NCBI RefSeq assembly: GCF_023716865.1
Contig: NZ_CP092417.1
Location: 5,000,001-5,064,000, forward strand
Length of the DNA: 64,000 bases
Direction: 5' to 3'
From: Endozoicomonas sp. SCSIO W0465
Lineage (GTDB): Bacteria > Pseudomonadota > Gammaproteobacteria > Pseudomonadales > Endozoicomonadaceae
Below the pieces are notes generated by a model. It saw nothing but the letters and a program-made list of their open reading frames with translations, was not told the origin of the DNA and did not search any database. Position 1 is the first letter of the stretch; each line of letters opens with the position of its first letter. The translations under genes and the position numbers were made by a program. Below are positions 13,801 to 24,595 of the stretch, one piece after another.

Positions 13801-14259
13801 TTTCAGTAGTGTGCTGACGTTGGAAAGTACGGTTTTGACGCCCGGGTGACTCCGGTATGGCATGATTTGATGTTGATGAATAACACTAAACTTTGCGATG
13901 ATTTCGCTGTAATCTGGGTGAATGTCCATCGGCTGTGGTTGAACAATAACCGCAGGGCGCGAGGCACTGACTTCATGTCCCATCATTGGTAACGTTGCGT
14001 CCCGCCCAGTTGATGCTGATGTGACATTTTTTCCGGCATCCACACGTTGCCGACACCTGCGTTTTTTTGCAGGCTGTTTCGTTTCACATAACCGGGGTCT
14101 GAATCCCTCTTGAGTTCGCCTGTTTTCCCTGCCAACGGGTTGAACCCTATGTCCCGAGAAATAGCGCTTTCTGTTGTTACCGCCCGGCAATGGTTCAGTA
14201 GCAGCAACGGTAGCAGTGGAAGTGGAGGCAAGAGAGTGGTTTGATGCGGGTGTTGACAT
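10837..14259 (-). pseudogene. SET-repeat paralog copy D (multiple frameshifts)
   Basis: Starts at 14259 with MSTPASNHSLAS and is open for 635 codons through the basic motif PAKKRRCRQR and about eight repeats. A one-base gain near 12385 (gcccc for gccc) shifts the frame; 276 more codons of repeats follow (11589-12419). Another break lies near 11599, and others near 11317 (extra a) and 11150. The SET-like segment ends normally at 10837. The frameshift near 12385 falls in the same repeat as the frameshift of copy A but is a gain instead of a loss. Spacing to copy E is about 214 bp, with a conserved intergenic sequence. Confidence 0.72.
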
Positions 14260-14473
14260 AGGAAGGTATAATTATTTTTATCTGATCGGTCAGTTTATGC
14301 CTTCATAGCACGTTGATAATGACCAGATAAACACGAGATAGTTCAACGAACTTCACGGGCATTCAGCAAGCTGAAAATATAAGGAAACAGTAGTACAAAA
14401 TACAGTCCCTGCCGATATGGATTTATAGATCAAGTCGATCAGACAGTGTATATAGTTTCAAATGGTCAACTGC

Positions 14474-17400
14474 TTATAAAGCTTCAGAGTTATCGTCAGA
14501 GATTGCTATAGGCTCTCGCGCTGCCTGCCAGTATTGTTCCCCATAATCAATCCACAGGCTTTCATTCGCGGGTATGGGTTTTATCGCGATAATAAACACC
14601 ATCCACTGACCTTGCTTATTCCTGTGCCTCAGGAACGAAACATTTTGTTCCGGGGAATTTTTTTCCTTATCAGAGTAAGTACTAAAAGCATTGATCAACG
14701 ACGTTATATTTCCCTGTCTGTACCCTGAGATGAAAACACCATGAACAGGAGCGAAGCTATAGCGGTCAATATTGGCCAATGCAGCACCCATAACACATGC
14801 TCCCTGTTGGTATGTGTTATCATGGTATTGCTTACCTGCATAATGACCCAGCAGCTCCCATTGCGAAATATCCCTGCTGGCAACGACCTCTTCCTGGCCT
14901 TTTAACTCACTAAAGATCGATCCATCGTGTTTTTGAACGGACATTCGCTCTTGTAAATACTGCGCTCTTTGCTCGTCATCCAGATCTTGATACCTGGCTA
15001 TGGACTCATTAATGCTTTTTCTGATCGATCTATCATTTGGTATGTCGATCTGACTGAAGAAGGTTGCTTGTTTTTTGCCTGCTGTCACCGACTTCCCTTT
15101 TGACGGACGGTTCTGCCAACCATAATGGAGCCAGGTCATTAATACGATGAGGTAACGAGATTACATCAGTTGCCTCTTCTTTTATAACAATTATCTCATC
15201 ATCCTGAGTGTTTGCGGATCGCTGCTTCAGAAATGCTTCTACTGTCGTTTTTTTCGGTATACCTTTACCATTATAAAAGGAGGAAATGCTGGTGATCAGT
15301 GTCCGGTTAAGCAGCTTGCCCTTGACGTCCTCATCAATGCCCTGCCATCCCTCTCTCAAGCAGCCCAGGTTCAGGAAAGCTTCCACTTTTGCCTTTTCCG
15401 GTAAGCCTTTGCCAGACATCATAGAGAAAATATTGGTAACCAGAGCCCGATCGATCGGCTTATCCCTAACGGCCTCATCATTGCCCTGCCATCCCTTTTT
15501 CAGGCAGCCCAGCGTCAGGAAGGCTTCCATTTTCGCCTTTTCCGGTAAGCCTTTGCCATGTAAAATGGAGGAAATCCTGGTGACCAATACCCGGTCGAGC
15601 GGCTTGTCTTTAACGGCCTCATCAATGCCCTGCCATCCCTCTTTCAGGCAGCCCAGCTTCAGGAAGGCTTCTACTTTTGCCTTTTCTGGTATGCCTCTAC
15701 CAGAAGACATGGAGGAAATATTGGTGATCAGCGCCCGGTTGAGCGGCTTGTCCTTAACGGCCTCATCAATGCCCTGCCATCCCTGTTTCAGACAGCCCAG
15801 CTTCAGGAAAAGCTTCCACTTTTGCCTTTTCCGGTAAGCCTTTACCAGAAGACATGGAGGAAATGTGGCTGACCAATGCCCGGTCGAGCGGCTGGTCCTT
15901 AACGGCCCCATCAATGCCCTGCCATTCCTCTTTCAAGCAACTCAACTTCAGGAAGGCTTCAATTTTCGCCTTTTCCGGTAAGCCTTTGCCATGACACATG
16001 GAGGAAATGCTGGTGACCAGTATCCGGTCAATCGGCTTGTCCTTAACAACCTCATCAATGCCCCGCCATCCCTCTTTCAGGCAGCCCAGCTTCAGAAAAG
16101 CTTCTACTTTTGCCTTCTCCGGTAAGCCTTTGCCATGACACATGGAGGAAATACTGGTGACCAGTACCCGGTCGAGCGGCTTTCTCTTAACGGCCTCATC
16201 AATGCCCTGCCATCCCTCCTTCAAACACCCTAGCTTCAGGAAGGCTTCTACTTTTGCCTTTGCTGGTATGCCTCTACCAGAAAATATGGAGGAAATATTG
16301 GTGATCAGTGCCCGGTTGAGCGGCTTGTCCTTACTGGCCTCATCAATGCCTTGCCATCCCTCTTTCAGGCAGCCCAGCTTCAGGAAGGCTTCTACGTTCG
16401 CCTTTTCCGGTAAGCCTTTACAGAAGACATAGAGGAAATATTGGTGACCAGTGCCCGGTCGAGGGCTTGTCCTTAACAGCCTCATCAATGCCCTGCCATC
16501 CCTTTTTCAGGCAGCCCACGTCAGAAAAGCTTCCACTTTCGCCTTTTCCGGTAAGCCTTTGCCAGACACATGGAGGAAATGTGAGTAACCAGTGCCCGGT
16601 CGAGCGGCTGGTCCTTAACGGCCTCATCAATGCCCTGCCATCCCTGTTTCAGACTGCCCAGCTTCAGGAAGGCTTCCACTTTCGCCTTTTTCGGCAAGCC
16701 TTTGCTATTACACATGGAGGAAATGTTGGTGATCAGTACCAGGTCGAGCGGCTGATCCTTAACGGCCTTATCATTGCCCTGCCATCCCTTTTTCAGGCAG
16801 CCCAGTGTCAGGAAGGTTTCCACTGTTGCCTTTTCCGGTAAGCCTTTGCTGTGACACATGGAGGAAATGTGAGTCAACAGTACCTGGTCGAGCGGCTTGT
16901 CCTTAACGGCCTCATCAATGCCCTGCCATCCCTCTTTCAGGCAGCCCAGCTTCAGAAAAGCTTCCACTTTCGCCTTTTCCGGTAAGCCTTTGCCATTACA
17001 CATGGAGGAAATCTGCTTTAAAAACGGGCTGGCAGCAAATGCTACCTCCCCATCTTCCATGTGCAGTAACAGGGTTACCTTGTCCTTGTTATACACCATG
17101 CTGGTTAAACTGCCAGTGTTGTTCACTGCTTTGCCCACTGCCGAAAAGAACACATTGGCTTTTTGAAAATACCTCGAACAAGTTTGATGTTCGTAACCAT
17201 ATTGAATCGCTTAAGTTTTGCAAAGAGAGTGGGTAGGGGAGGGATCCCTCTGCTCATGGATACCTGAATACCCCTTTGCTCAAGCGTTTTCAGTAGTGTG
17301 CTGACGTTGGAAAGTACGGTTTTCACGCCCGGGTGACTCGGATGGCATGATTTGATGTTGATGAATAACACTAAACTTTGCGATTATTCGCTGTAATCGG

Positions 17401-17737
17401 GTGAATGTCCATCGGCTGTGGTTGAACAATAACCGCAGGGCGCGAGGCACTGACTTCATGTCCCATCATTGGTAACGTTGCGTCCCGCCCAGTTGATGCT
17501 GATGTGACATTTTTCCGGCATCCACACGTTGCCCGACACCTGCGTTTTTTTGCAGGCTGTTTCGTTTCACATAACCGGGGTCTGAATCCCTCTTGAGTTC
17601 GCCTGTTTTCCCTGCCAACGGGTTGAACCCTATGTCCCGAGAAATAGCGCTTTCTGTTGTTGCCCGGCAATGGTTCAGTAGCAGCAACGGTAGCAGTGGA
17701 CGTGGTGACAACAGGTGGTTGATGCGGGTGTTGACAT
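14474..17737 (-). pseudogene. SET-repeat paralog copy E (heavily frameshifted)
   Basis: Recognisable from MSTPAS at 17737 through basic motif, linker domain, about a dozen 144-bp repeats, half-repeat and SET-like domain, ending DNSEAL at 14474. At least seven frame changes are needed (for example near 17690, 17530, 17370, 17150, 16530, 16430, 15800 and 15060). The segment 14474-15139 is open and encodes nearly the whole SET-like domain (residues SIRKSINES to DNSEAL). Several breaks are losses of one base relative to sister copies. Confidence 0.7.
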
Positions 17738-17943
17738 AGGGATACGATTTTTTTATTTGATCGGTCAGTTTATGCCTTCATTGCACGTTGATAATGACCA
17801 GATAAACCCGAGATAGTTCAACGAACTTCATGGGCATTCAGCAAGCTGAAATATAAGGAAACAGTAGTACATAATACAGTCCCTGCCGGTATGGATTTAT
17901 AGATCAGGTCGACCTGATAGTTTATATCCTTTCAACGGGTCAA

Positions 17944-20900
17944 CTACTCAAAAGCTTCAGAGTTATCGTCAGAGATTGCTATAGGCGCTCGTGCTGCCTG
18001 CCAGTATTGCTCCCCATAATCAATCCAAAGAATTTCATTAGCGGGTATGGGTTTTATCGCGATAATAAACACCATCCACTGCCCTTGCTGATTCCTGTGC
18101 CTCAGGAACGAAACATTTTGTTCCGGGGAATTTTTTTCCTTATCAGAGTAAGTACTAAAAGCATTGATCAACGACGTTATATTTCCCTGTCTGTACCCTG
18201 AGATGAAAACACCATGGGCAGGAGCAAAGCTATAGCTGTCAATATTGGCCAATGCAGCACCCATGACACGTGCTCCCTGTTGGTATGTGTTGTCATGGTA
18301 TTGCTTACCTGCATAATGACCCAGCAGCTCCCATTGCGAAATATCCCTGCTGGCGACCACCTCTTCCTGACCTTTTAATTCACTGAAGATCGATCCATCG
18401 TGTTTTTGAACGGACATTCGCTCTTGTAAATACTGCTGTCTTTGCTCGTTATCCAGAGCTTGATACTTTGCTATAGACTCATGAATGCTTTTTCTGATCG
18501 TTCTATCGTTTGGGATGTCGCTCTGACTAAAGAAGGTTGTTTGTCTTTGCCTGCTGTCACCAACTTCCCTTTTGACGGACGGTTCTGCCACCCATAATGG
18601 CGCCTGGTCATTAATACGATGAGGTAATGAGATTAAATCAGTTGCCTCTTCTTTTATAACAATTATCTCATCGTCCTGAGTACTTTCGGATCGCTGCTTC
18701 AGGATGGCTTTAACTTTTGCCTTTTCCGGTAAGCCTTTGCCATTACACATGGAGGATATGCTGGTGATCAGTGCCCGGTTAAGCGGCTGGTCCTGAACGG
18801 CCTCGTCATCGCCCTGCCATCCCTCTTTCAGGCAGCCCAGCTTCAAAAAGGCTTCCATTTTCGCCTTTTTCCGGAAAGCCTTTGCCATTACACATGGAGG
18901 ATATGCTGGTAATCAGTGCCCGGTTAAGCGGCTGGTCCTGAACGGCCCGGTCATCGCCCAGCCATCCCTCTTTCAGGCAGTCCAGCTTCAGGAAGGCTTC
19001 CACTTTCGCCTTTTCCGGCAAGCCTCTGCCATTACAAAAGGAGGATATGCTGGTGACCAGTCCCCGGTCAATCGGCTTATCCTTAACGGACCCATCAATG
19101 CCCTGCCATCCCTCTTTTAAGCAGTCCAGCTTCAGGAAGGCTTCTAGTGTCGTCTTTTCCGGTAGGCCTTTGCCATGACACATGGAAGAAATGTGGGTGA
19201 CCAGTGCCCAATCCAGCGGCTTATCCTTAACGGCCTCATCAATGCCCTGCCATCCCTCTTTCAGGCAGTCCAGCTTCAGGAAGGCTTCCAATTTCGTCTT
19301 TCCCGGTAAGCCTTTACCATTAAACATGGAGGAAATGCGGGTAACCAGTGCCCGGTTGAGCACCTGGCCCTTAGCGGCCTTACCAATCCCCTGCCTCCCC
19401 TTTTTCAGGCAATCCAGCTTCAGGAAGGCTTCACTTTTGCCTTTTCCGGTAAGCCTTTGCCACAAAACATGGAGGAAATATTGGTGACCAGTGCCCGGTC
19501 GAGGGCTTGTCCTTAACGGCCTCATCAACGCCCTGCCATCCCTGTTTCAGGCAGCCCAGCTTCAGAAAAGCTTCCACTTTGCCTTTCCGGTAAGCCTTTG
19601 CCATTACACATGGAGAAATGTGGTGACCAGTGCCCGGTCGGGGCTTGTCCCTAACGGCCTCATCAATGCCCTGCCATCCCTTTTCAGGCAGCCCAGCGTC
19701 AGAAAGCTTCCACTTTCGCCTTTTCCGGTAAGCCTTTGCCATTACACATGGAGGAAATGTGGTGACCAGTGCCGGTCGAGCGGCTGTCCTTAACGGCCTC
19801 ATCAATGCCCTGCCATCCCTCTTTCAGGCAGCCCAGCTTCAGGAAAGGCTTCCACTTGCCCTTTTCCGGTAAGCCTTTGCCATACACATGGAGGAAATGT
19901 GGTGACCAGTCCGGTCAATCGGCGGTCCTTAACGGCCTCATCAATGCCCTGCCATCCCGCTTTCAGGCAGCCCAGCTTCAGGAAGGCTTCCACTTTCGCC
20001 TTTTCGGTAAGCCTTTGCCATGACATAGAGGAAATGTGGGTGACCAGTCCCGGTCGAGCGGCTGGTCCTTAACGGCCTCATCATGCCCTGCCATCCCTCT
20101 TTCAGGCAGCCCAGCTTCAGGAAAGCTTCCACTTTCGCTTTTCCGGTAAGCCTTTGCCATGGCACATGGAGGAAATGTGGTGACCAGTGCCCGGTCGAGC
20201 GGCTGGTCCTTAACGGCCTCATCATACCCTGCCATCCCTCTTTCAGGCACCCAGCTTCAGGAAGGCTTCCACTTTGCCTTTTCCGGTAAGCCTTTGCCAT
20301 ACACATGGAGGAAATGTTGTGACCAGTGCGGTCGAGTGGTCCTTAACGGCCTCATCAATACCCTGCCATCCCTCTTTCAGGCAGCCCAGCTTCAGGAAGG
20401 CGACCACTTTCGCCTTTTCGGTATGCCTTTGCCAGAAGACATGGAGGAAATCTGTTTTAAAAACGGCTTGGCAGCAATGGATGCTACCTCCCCATCTTTC
20501 ATGGCAGTAAACAGGTTTACACTGCCTTGCTCCCAGCATGCTGGTTAAACAGCCAGTGTTGTTAATTGTTTTACCCACCGCTGAAAAAAACACATCGGCT
20601 TTTTGAAAATACCCTGAACAAACCTGATGATCAGTAACCATTTGAATCGCTTAAGTTTTGCAAAGAGCGTAGGCAGGGGAGGGGTGTCTCTATTCATGGA
20701 TAGCTGAATACCCCTTTGCTCAAGCGTTTTCAGTAGTGTACTGACGTTGGAAAGTACGGTTTTGACGCCCGGGTGACTCAGGTATGGCATGATTTGATGT
20801 TGATGAGTAATGCTAAACCTTGCGATGATTTCGCGGTAATCCGGGTCAATGTCCATCGGCTGTAGGTGAACAATAACCGCAGGGCGCGAGGCACTGACTC

Positions 20901-21186
20901 CATGGCCCATCATTGGTAACGTTGAATCCCGCCCAGTTGATGCTGATGTGCCATTTTTTCCGGTATCTACACGTTGCCGACACCTGCGTTTTTTTGCAGG
21001 CTGTTTCGTTTCGCAAAACCGGGGTCTGAAAGCCTCTTTAGTTGGCCCGTTTTCCCTATCAACGGGTTGAACCCTATGTCCCGAGAAATAGCGCTTTCTG
21101 TTGTTACCGTCCGGCAATGGTTCAGTAGCAGCAACGGTAGCAGTGGAAGTGGAGGCAACAGAGTGGTTTGATGCGGGTGTTGACAT
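17944..21186 (-). pseudogene. SET-repeat paralog copy F (heavily frameshifted repeats, intact SET end)
   Basis: Start MSTPASNHSVAS at 21186; 213 codons are open to about 20640. Between 20640 and 19430 almost every 144-bp repeat has lost one or two bases, so no long frame survives. From 18888 to 17944 an open 314-codon frame carries the last repeat, the half-repeat ISSMCNGKGLPEKAK, the linker and a complete SET-like domain. This copy ends SEAFE with a TAG stop at 17944, unlike the DNSEAL ending of the others. The very dense, deletion-only pattern looks more like poor consensus in a collapsed repeat than natural decay. Confidence 0.7.
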
Positions 21187-21298
21187 AGGAGGTATAATTA
21201 TTTTTATCTGATCGGTCAGTTTATGCCTTCATAGCACGTTGATAATGACCAGATAAACACGAGATAGTTCAACGAACTTCATGGGCATGGTCAACTAC

Positions 21299-24200
21299 TT
21301 ATAAAGCTTCAGAGTTATCGTCAGAGATTGCTATGGGCTCTCGCGCTGCCTGCCAGTATTGTTCCCCATAATCAATCCACAGGCTTTCATTAGCGGGTAT
21401 GGGTTTTATCGCGATAATAAACACCATCCACTGACCTTGCTGATTCCTGTGCCTCAGGAACGAAACATTTTGTTCCGGGGAATTTTTTTCCTTATCAGAG
21501 TAAGTACTAAAAGCATTGATCAACGACGTTATATTTCCCTGTCTGTACCCTGAGATGAAAACACCATGAACAGGAGCGAAGCTATAGCAGTCAATATTTG
21601 CCAATGCAGCACCCATCACACGTGCTCCCTGTTGGTATGTGTTGTCATGGTATTGCTTACCTGCATAATGACCCAGCAGCTCCCATTGCGAAATATCTCT
21701 CCTGGCGACAACCTCTTCCTGACCTTTTAACTCACTAAAGATCGATCCATCGTGTTTTTGAACGGACATTCGCTCTTGTAAATACTGCGCTCTTTGCTCG
21801 TCATCCAGAGCTTGATACTTTGCTATGGACTCATGAATGCTTTTTCTGATCGATCTATCGTTTGGTATGTCGATCTGACTGAAGAAGGTTGTTTGTCTTT
21901 GCCTGCTGTCACCAACTTCCCTTTTGACGGACGGTTCTGCCACCCATAATGGAGCCAGGTCATTAATACGATGAGGTAACGAGATTAAATCAGTTGCCTC
22001 TTCTTTTATAACAATTATCTCATTGTCCTGAGTGTTTTCGGACCACTGCTTCAGGATGGCTTTAACTTTCGCCTTTTCCGGTAAGCCTTTGCCATGAAAC
22101 ATAGAGGAAATGTTGGTGACCAATGCCCGGTTCAGCGGCTTGTCCTTAACGGCCTCATCAATGCCCTGCCATCCCTCTTTCAAGCAGTCCAGCTTCAGAA
22201 AGGCTTCCACTTTTGCCTTTTCCGGCAGGCCTTTGCTATGACACATAGAAGAAATGTAGGTCACCAGTGCCCGATCAAGCGGCCTGTCCTTAACAGCCTC
22301 ATCCATGCCCTGCCATCCCTCTTTCAGGCAACCCAGATTCAGGAAGGCTTCCACTTTCGCCTTTTCCGGTAAGCCTTTACCATTGCACATGGAGGAAATG
22401 TGAGTGATCAGTACCCGATCGAGTGATTTATCCTTAACAGCATCATCAATACCCTGCCAACCCTCTTTCAGGCAGCCCTGCCTCAGGAAGGCTTTCACTT
22501 TCGCCTTGTCCGGTAAGCCTTTGCCATGACACATGGAGGAAATGTGGGTGATCAGTGCCCGGTCGAGCGGCTTGTCCTTAACGGCCTCATCAATACCCTG
22601 CCACCACTCTTTCAGGCAGCCCAGCTTCAGGAAGGCCACGACTTTTGCCTTTTCCGGTAAGCCTTTACCATTACACATGGAGGAAATGTGGGTGACCAGT
22701 GTTCGGTCGAGCGGCTTGTCCTTAACGGCCTCATCACTGCCCTGCCATCCCTCTTTCAGGCAGCCCAGCGTCAGAAAGGCTTCCACTTTCGCCTTTTCCG
22801 GCAAGCCTTGACCATGACACATAGAGGATATGTTGGTGACCAGCGCCCGATCAAGCGGCTGGTCCTCAACGGCCTCATCAATACCCTGCCATCCCTGTCT
22901 CAGGCAGCCCAGCGTCAGGAAGGCTTCCACTCTCGCCTTTTCCGGTAAGCCTTTGCCATGGCACATGGAGGCAATGTGGGTGACCAGTACCCGGTCGAGC
23001 GGCTGGTCCCTAACGGCCGTATCACTGCCCTGCCACCCCTTTTTCAGGCACTCCAGCGTCAGGAAGGCTACCACTTTCGCCTTTTCCGGTAAGCCTTTGC
23101 TATGACACATGGAGGAAATGTTGGTGACCAGTGCCCGGTCGACCGGCTGGTCCTTAACGGCCTCATCCATGCCCTGCCATCCCTGCTTCAGACAGGACAG
23201 CTTCAGGAAGGCTTCCACTTTTGCCTTTTCTGGTAAGCCTCTACCAGAAGACATGGAGGAAATATTGGTGACCAGTGCCCGGTTGAGCGGCTTGTCCTTA
23301 ACAGCCTCATCAATGCCCTGCCATCCCTCTTTCAGGCAGCCCAGCTTCAGAAAAGCTTCCACTTTCGCCTTTTCCGGTAAGCCTTGGCTATTACATATGG
23401 AGGAAATGTGAGTAACCAGTGGCCGGTCGAGTGGCCTGTCCTTAACGGCCTCATCAACGCCCTGCCATCCCTCTTTCAGGCAGCCCAGCTTCAGAAAAGC
23501 TTCCACTTTTGCCTTTTCCGGTAAGCCTTTGCCACTACACATGGAGGAAATATTAGTGACCAGTGCCCGGTCGAGCGGCTGGTCCTTAACGGCCTCATCA
23601 ATACCCTGCCATCCCACTTTCAGGCAGCCCAGTTCCAGGAAGGCTGCCACTTTCTCCTTTTCTGGTAAGCCTTTGCCATTACACATGGAGGAAATCTGCT
23701 TTAAAAACGGGCTGGCAGCAATGGCTGCTACATCCCCATCGTCCATGTGTGTGAGCAGTGTTACACTGTTCTTGGTATGTAGCATGCTGGTTAAACTACC
23801 AGTGTTGTTCACTGTTTTGCCCACTGCCGAAAAAAACACATTGGCTTTTTGAAAATACCCTGAACACGTTTGATGTTCGGTAACCATATTGAATAGCTTA
23901 AGTTTTGCAAAGAGAGTAGGCAGGGGAGGGTTGCCTCTATTCATGGATAGCTGGATACACCTTTGCTCTAGCGTTTTCAGTAGTGTGCTGATGCTGGAAA
24001 GTACCGTTTTGACGCCCGGGTGACTCAGGTATGGCATCATTTGATGTTGATGAGTGACACTCAACTTTGCGATGATTTCGCAATAATCCGGCTCCCGGTC
24101 GACACTTGACGATTCTGGTGGTGGCTCTGTCGGGTGTTCAACAGAAAATAAGGCAGAGTGAACTTTACCCGGATCAATCTCTACTGGCTGTGGGTGGACA

Positions 24201-24511
24201 ATAACCACCGAACGTGAGGCACTGACTTCATGTCCCATCATTGGTAACGTTGAGTCCCGCCCAGTTGATGCTGATGTGCCATTCTTTCCAGTATCTACAC
24301 GTTGCCGACACCTGCGTTTTTTCGGAGGCTGTTTGGATTCGTAAAACCCGAGCCTGAAAGCCTCTTGAGCTGGCCTTTTTTTATCAACGGGTTGAACCCT
24401 ATGTCCCGAGAAATAGCGCTTTCTGTTGTTGTCATCCGGTAATGGTTCAACAGCAGCAACGGTAGCAGTGGAAGTGGTGAAAACAGGGTCATTTGATACG
24501 GGTGTTGACAT
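21299..24511 (-). CDS. Intact copy G: putative nuclear-targeted repeat protein with C-terminal SET-like domain
   Basis: The only fully open member (1070 aa from MSTPVSN; an in-frame ATG four codons upstream at 24523 is also possible). Order: S/T-rich N-terminus; basic stretch KQPPKKRRCRQR at residues 60-71, resembling a classical nuclear localisation signal; a unique insertion of about 30 residues near residue 115 (GKVHSALF...) absent from the other copies; a linker domain with FFSAVGKTVNNTGS; eleven 48-residue repeats (about 273-800) and a half-repeat from 801. The C-terminus (about 921-1054) matches the SET fold: VVARRDI, LLGHYAG, GNITSLINAF (GN at 992-993), then PANESLWIDYGEQYW with the DYG tyrosine at about 1048. 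The usual NHSC is replaced by NAFS. Known SET proteins methylate lysines with S-adenosylmethionine. Host chromatin as target is inference. No strong Shine-Dalgarno is seen. Confidence 0.7.
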   Translation of the reverse strand: MSTPVSNDPVFTTSTATVAAVEPLPDDNNRKRYFSGHRVQPVDKKRPAQEAFRLGFYESKQPPKKRRCRQRVDTGKNGTSASTGRDSTLPMMGHEVSASRSVVIVHPQPVEIDPGKVHSALFSVEHPTEPPPESSSVDREPDYCEIIAKLSVTHQHQMMPYLSHPGVKTVLSSISTLLKTLEQRCIQLSMNRGNPPLPTLFAKLKLFNMVTEHQTCSGYFQKANVFFSAVGKTVNNTGSLTSMLHTKNSVTLLTHMDDGDVAAIAASPFLKQISSMCNGKGLPEKEKVAAFLELGCLKVGWQGIDEAVKDQPLDRALVTNISSMCSGKGLPEKAKVEAFLKLGCLKEGWQGVDEAVKDRPLDRPLVTHISSICNSQGLPEKAKVEAFLKLGCLKEGWQGIDEAVKDKPLNRALVTNISSMSSGRGLPEKAKVEAFLKLSCLKQGWQGMDEAVKDQPVDRALVTNISSMCHSKGLPEKAKVVAFLTLECLKKGWQGSDTAVRDQPLDRVLVTHIASMCHGKGLPEKARVEAFLTLGCLRQGWQGIDEAVEDQPLDRALVTNISSMCHGQGLPEKAKVEAFLTLGCLKEGWQGSDEAVKDKPLDRTLVTHISSMCNGKGLPEKAKVVAFLKLGCLKEWWQGIDEAVKDKPLDRALITHISSMCHGKGLPDKAKVKAFLRQGCLKEGWQGIDDAVKDKSLDRVLITHISSMCNGKGLPEKAKVEAFLNLGCLKEGWQGMDEAVKDRPLDRALVTYISSMCHSKGLPEKAKVEAFLKLDCLKEGWQGIDEAVKDKPLNRALVTNISSMFHGKGLPEKAKVKAILKQWSENTQDNEIIVIKEEATDLISLPHRINDLAPLWVAEPSVKREVGDSRQRQTTFFSQIDIPNDRSIRKSIHESIAKYQALDDEQRAQYLQERMSVQKHDGSIFSELKGQEEVVARRDISQWELLGHYAGKQYHDNTYQQGARVMGAALANIDCYSFAPVHGVFISGYRQGNITSLINAFSTYSDKEKNSPEQNVSFLRHRNQQGQWMVFIIAIKPIPANESLWIDYGEQYWQAAREPIAISDDNSEAL

Positions 24512-24595
24512 AGGGGGATACAATTTTTATTTGACCGGTCAGTTTATGCCTTGATAGCACGTTGCTAATGACCAGATAAACCCGCCATAGTTCAA

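Larger units (their letters stand above)
1..24511 (-). repeat. Tandem array of seven SET-repeat genes, each with internal 144-bp repeats
   Basis: Seven head-to-tail paralogous units of about 3.2-3.9 kb fill the region. Within each unit the middle is a run of 144-bp direct repeats, 48 codons each, consensus ISSMxxGKGLPEKAKVEAFL then KLGCLKEGWQGIDEAVKD. Intergenic spacers are conserved and come in two lengths: about 210 bp (A/B, C/D, D/E, E/F) and about 113 bp (B/C, F/G). The short form lacks roughly 100 bp between gggcat and ggtcaac. Long antisense open frames over the repeats are a by-product of the 144-bp period. Confidence 0.9.

Noticed and set aside
1..24511. CRISPR-like periodic repeat array
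   Set aside because: Repeats are 144 bp, contiguous and coding, without unique spacers or cas genes.
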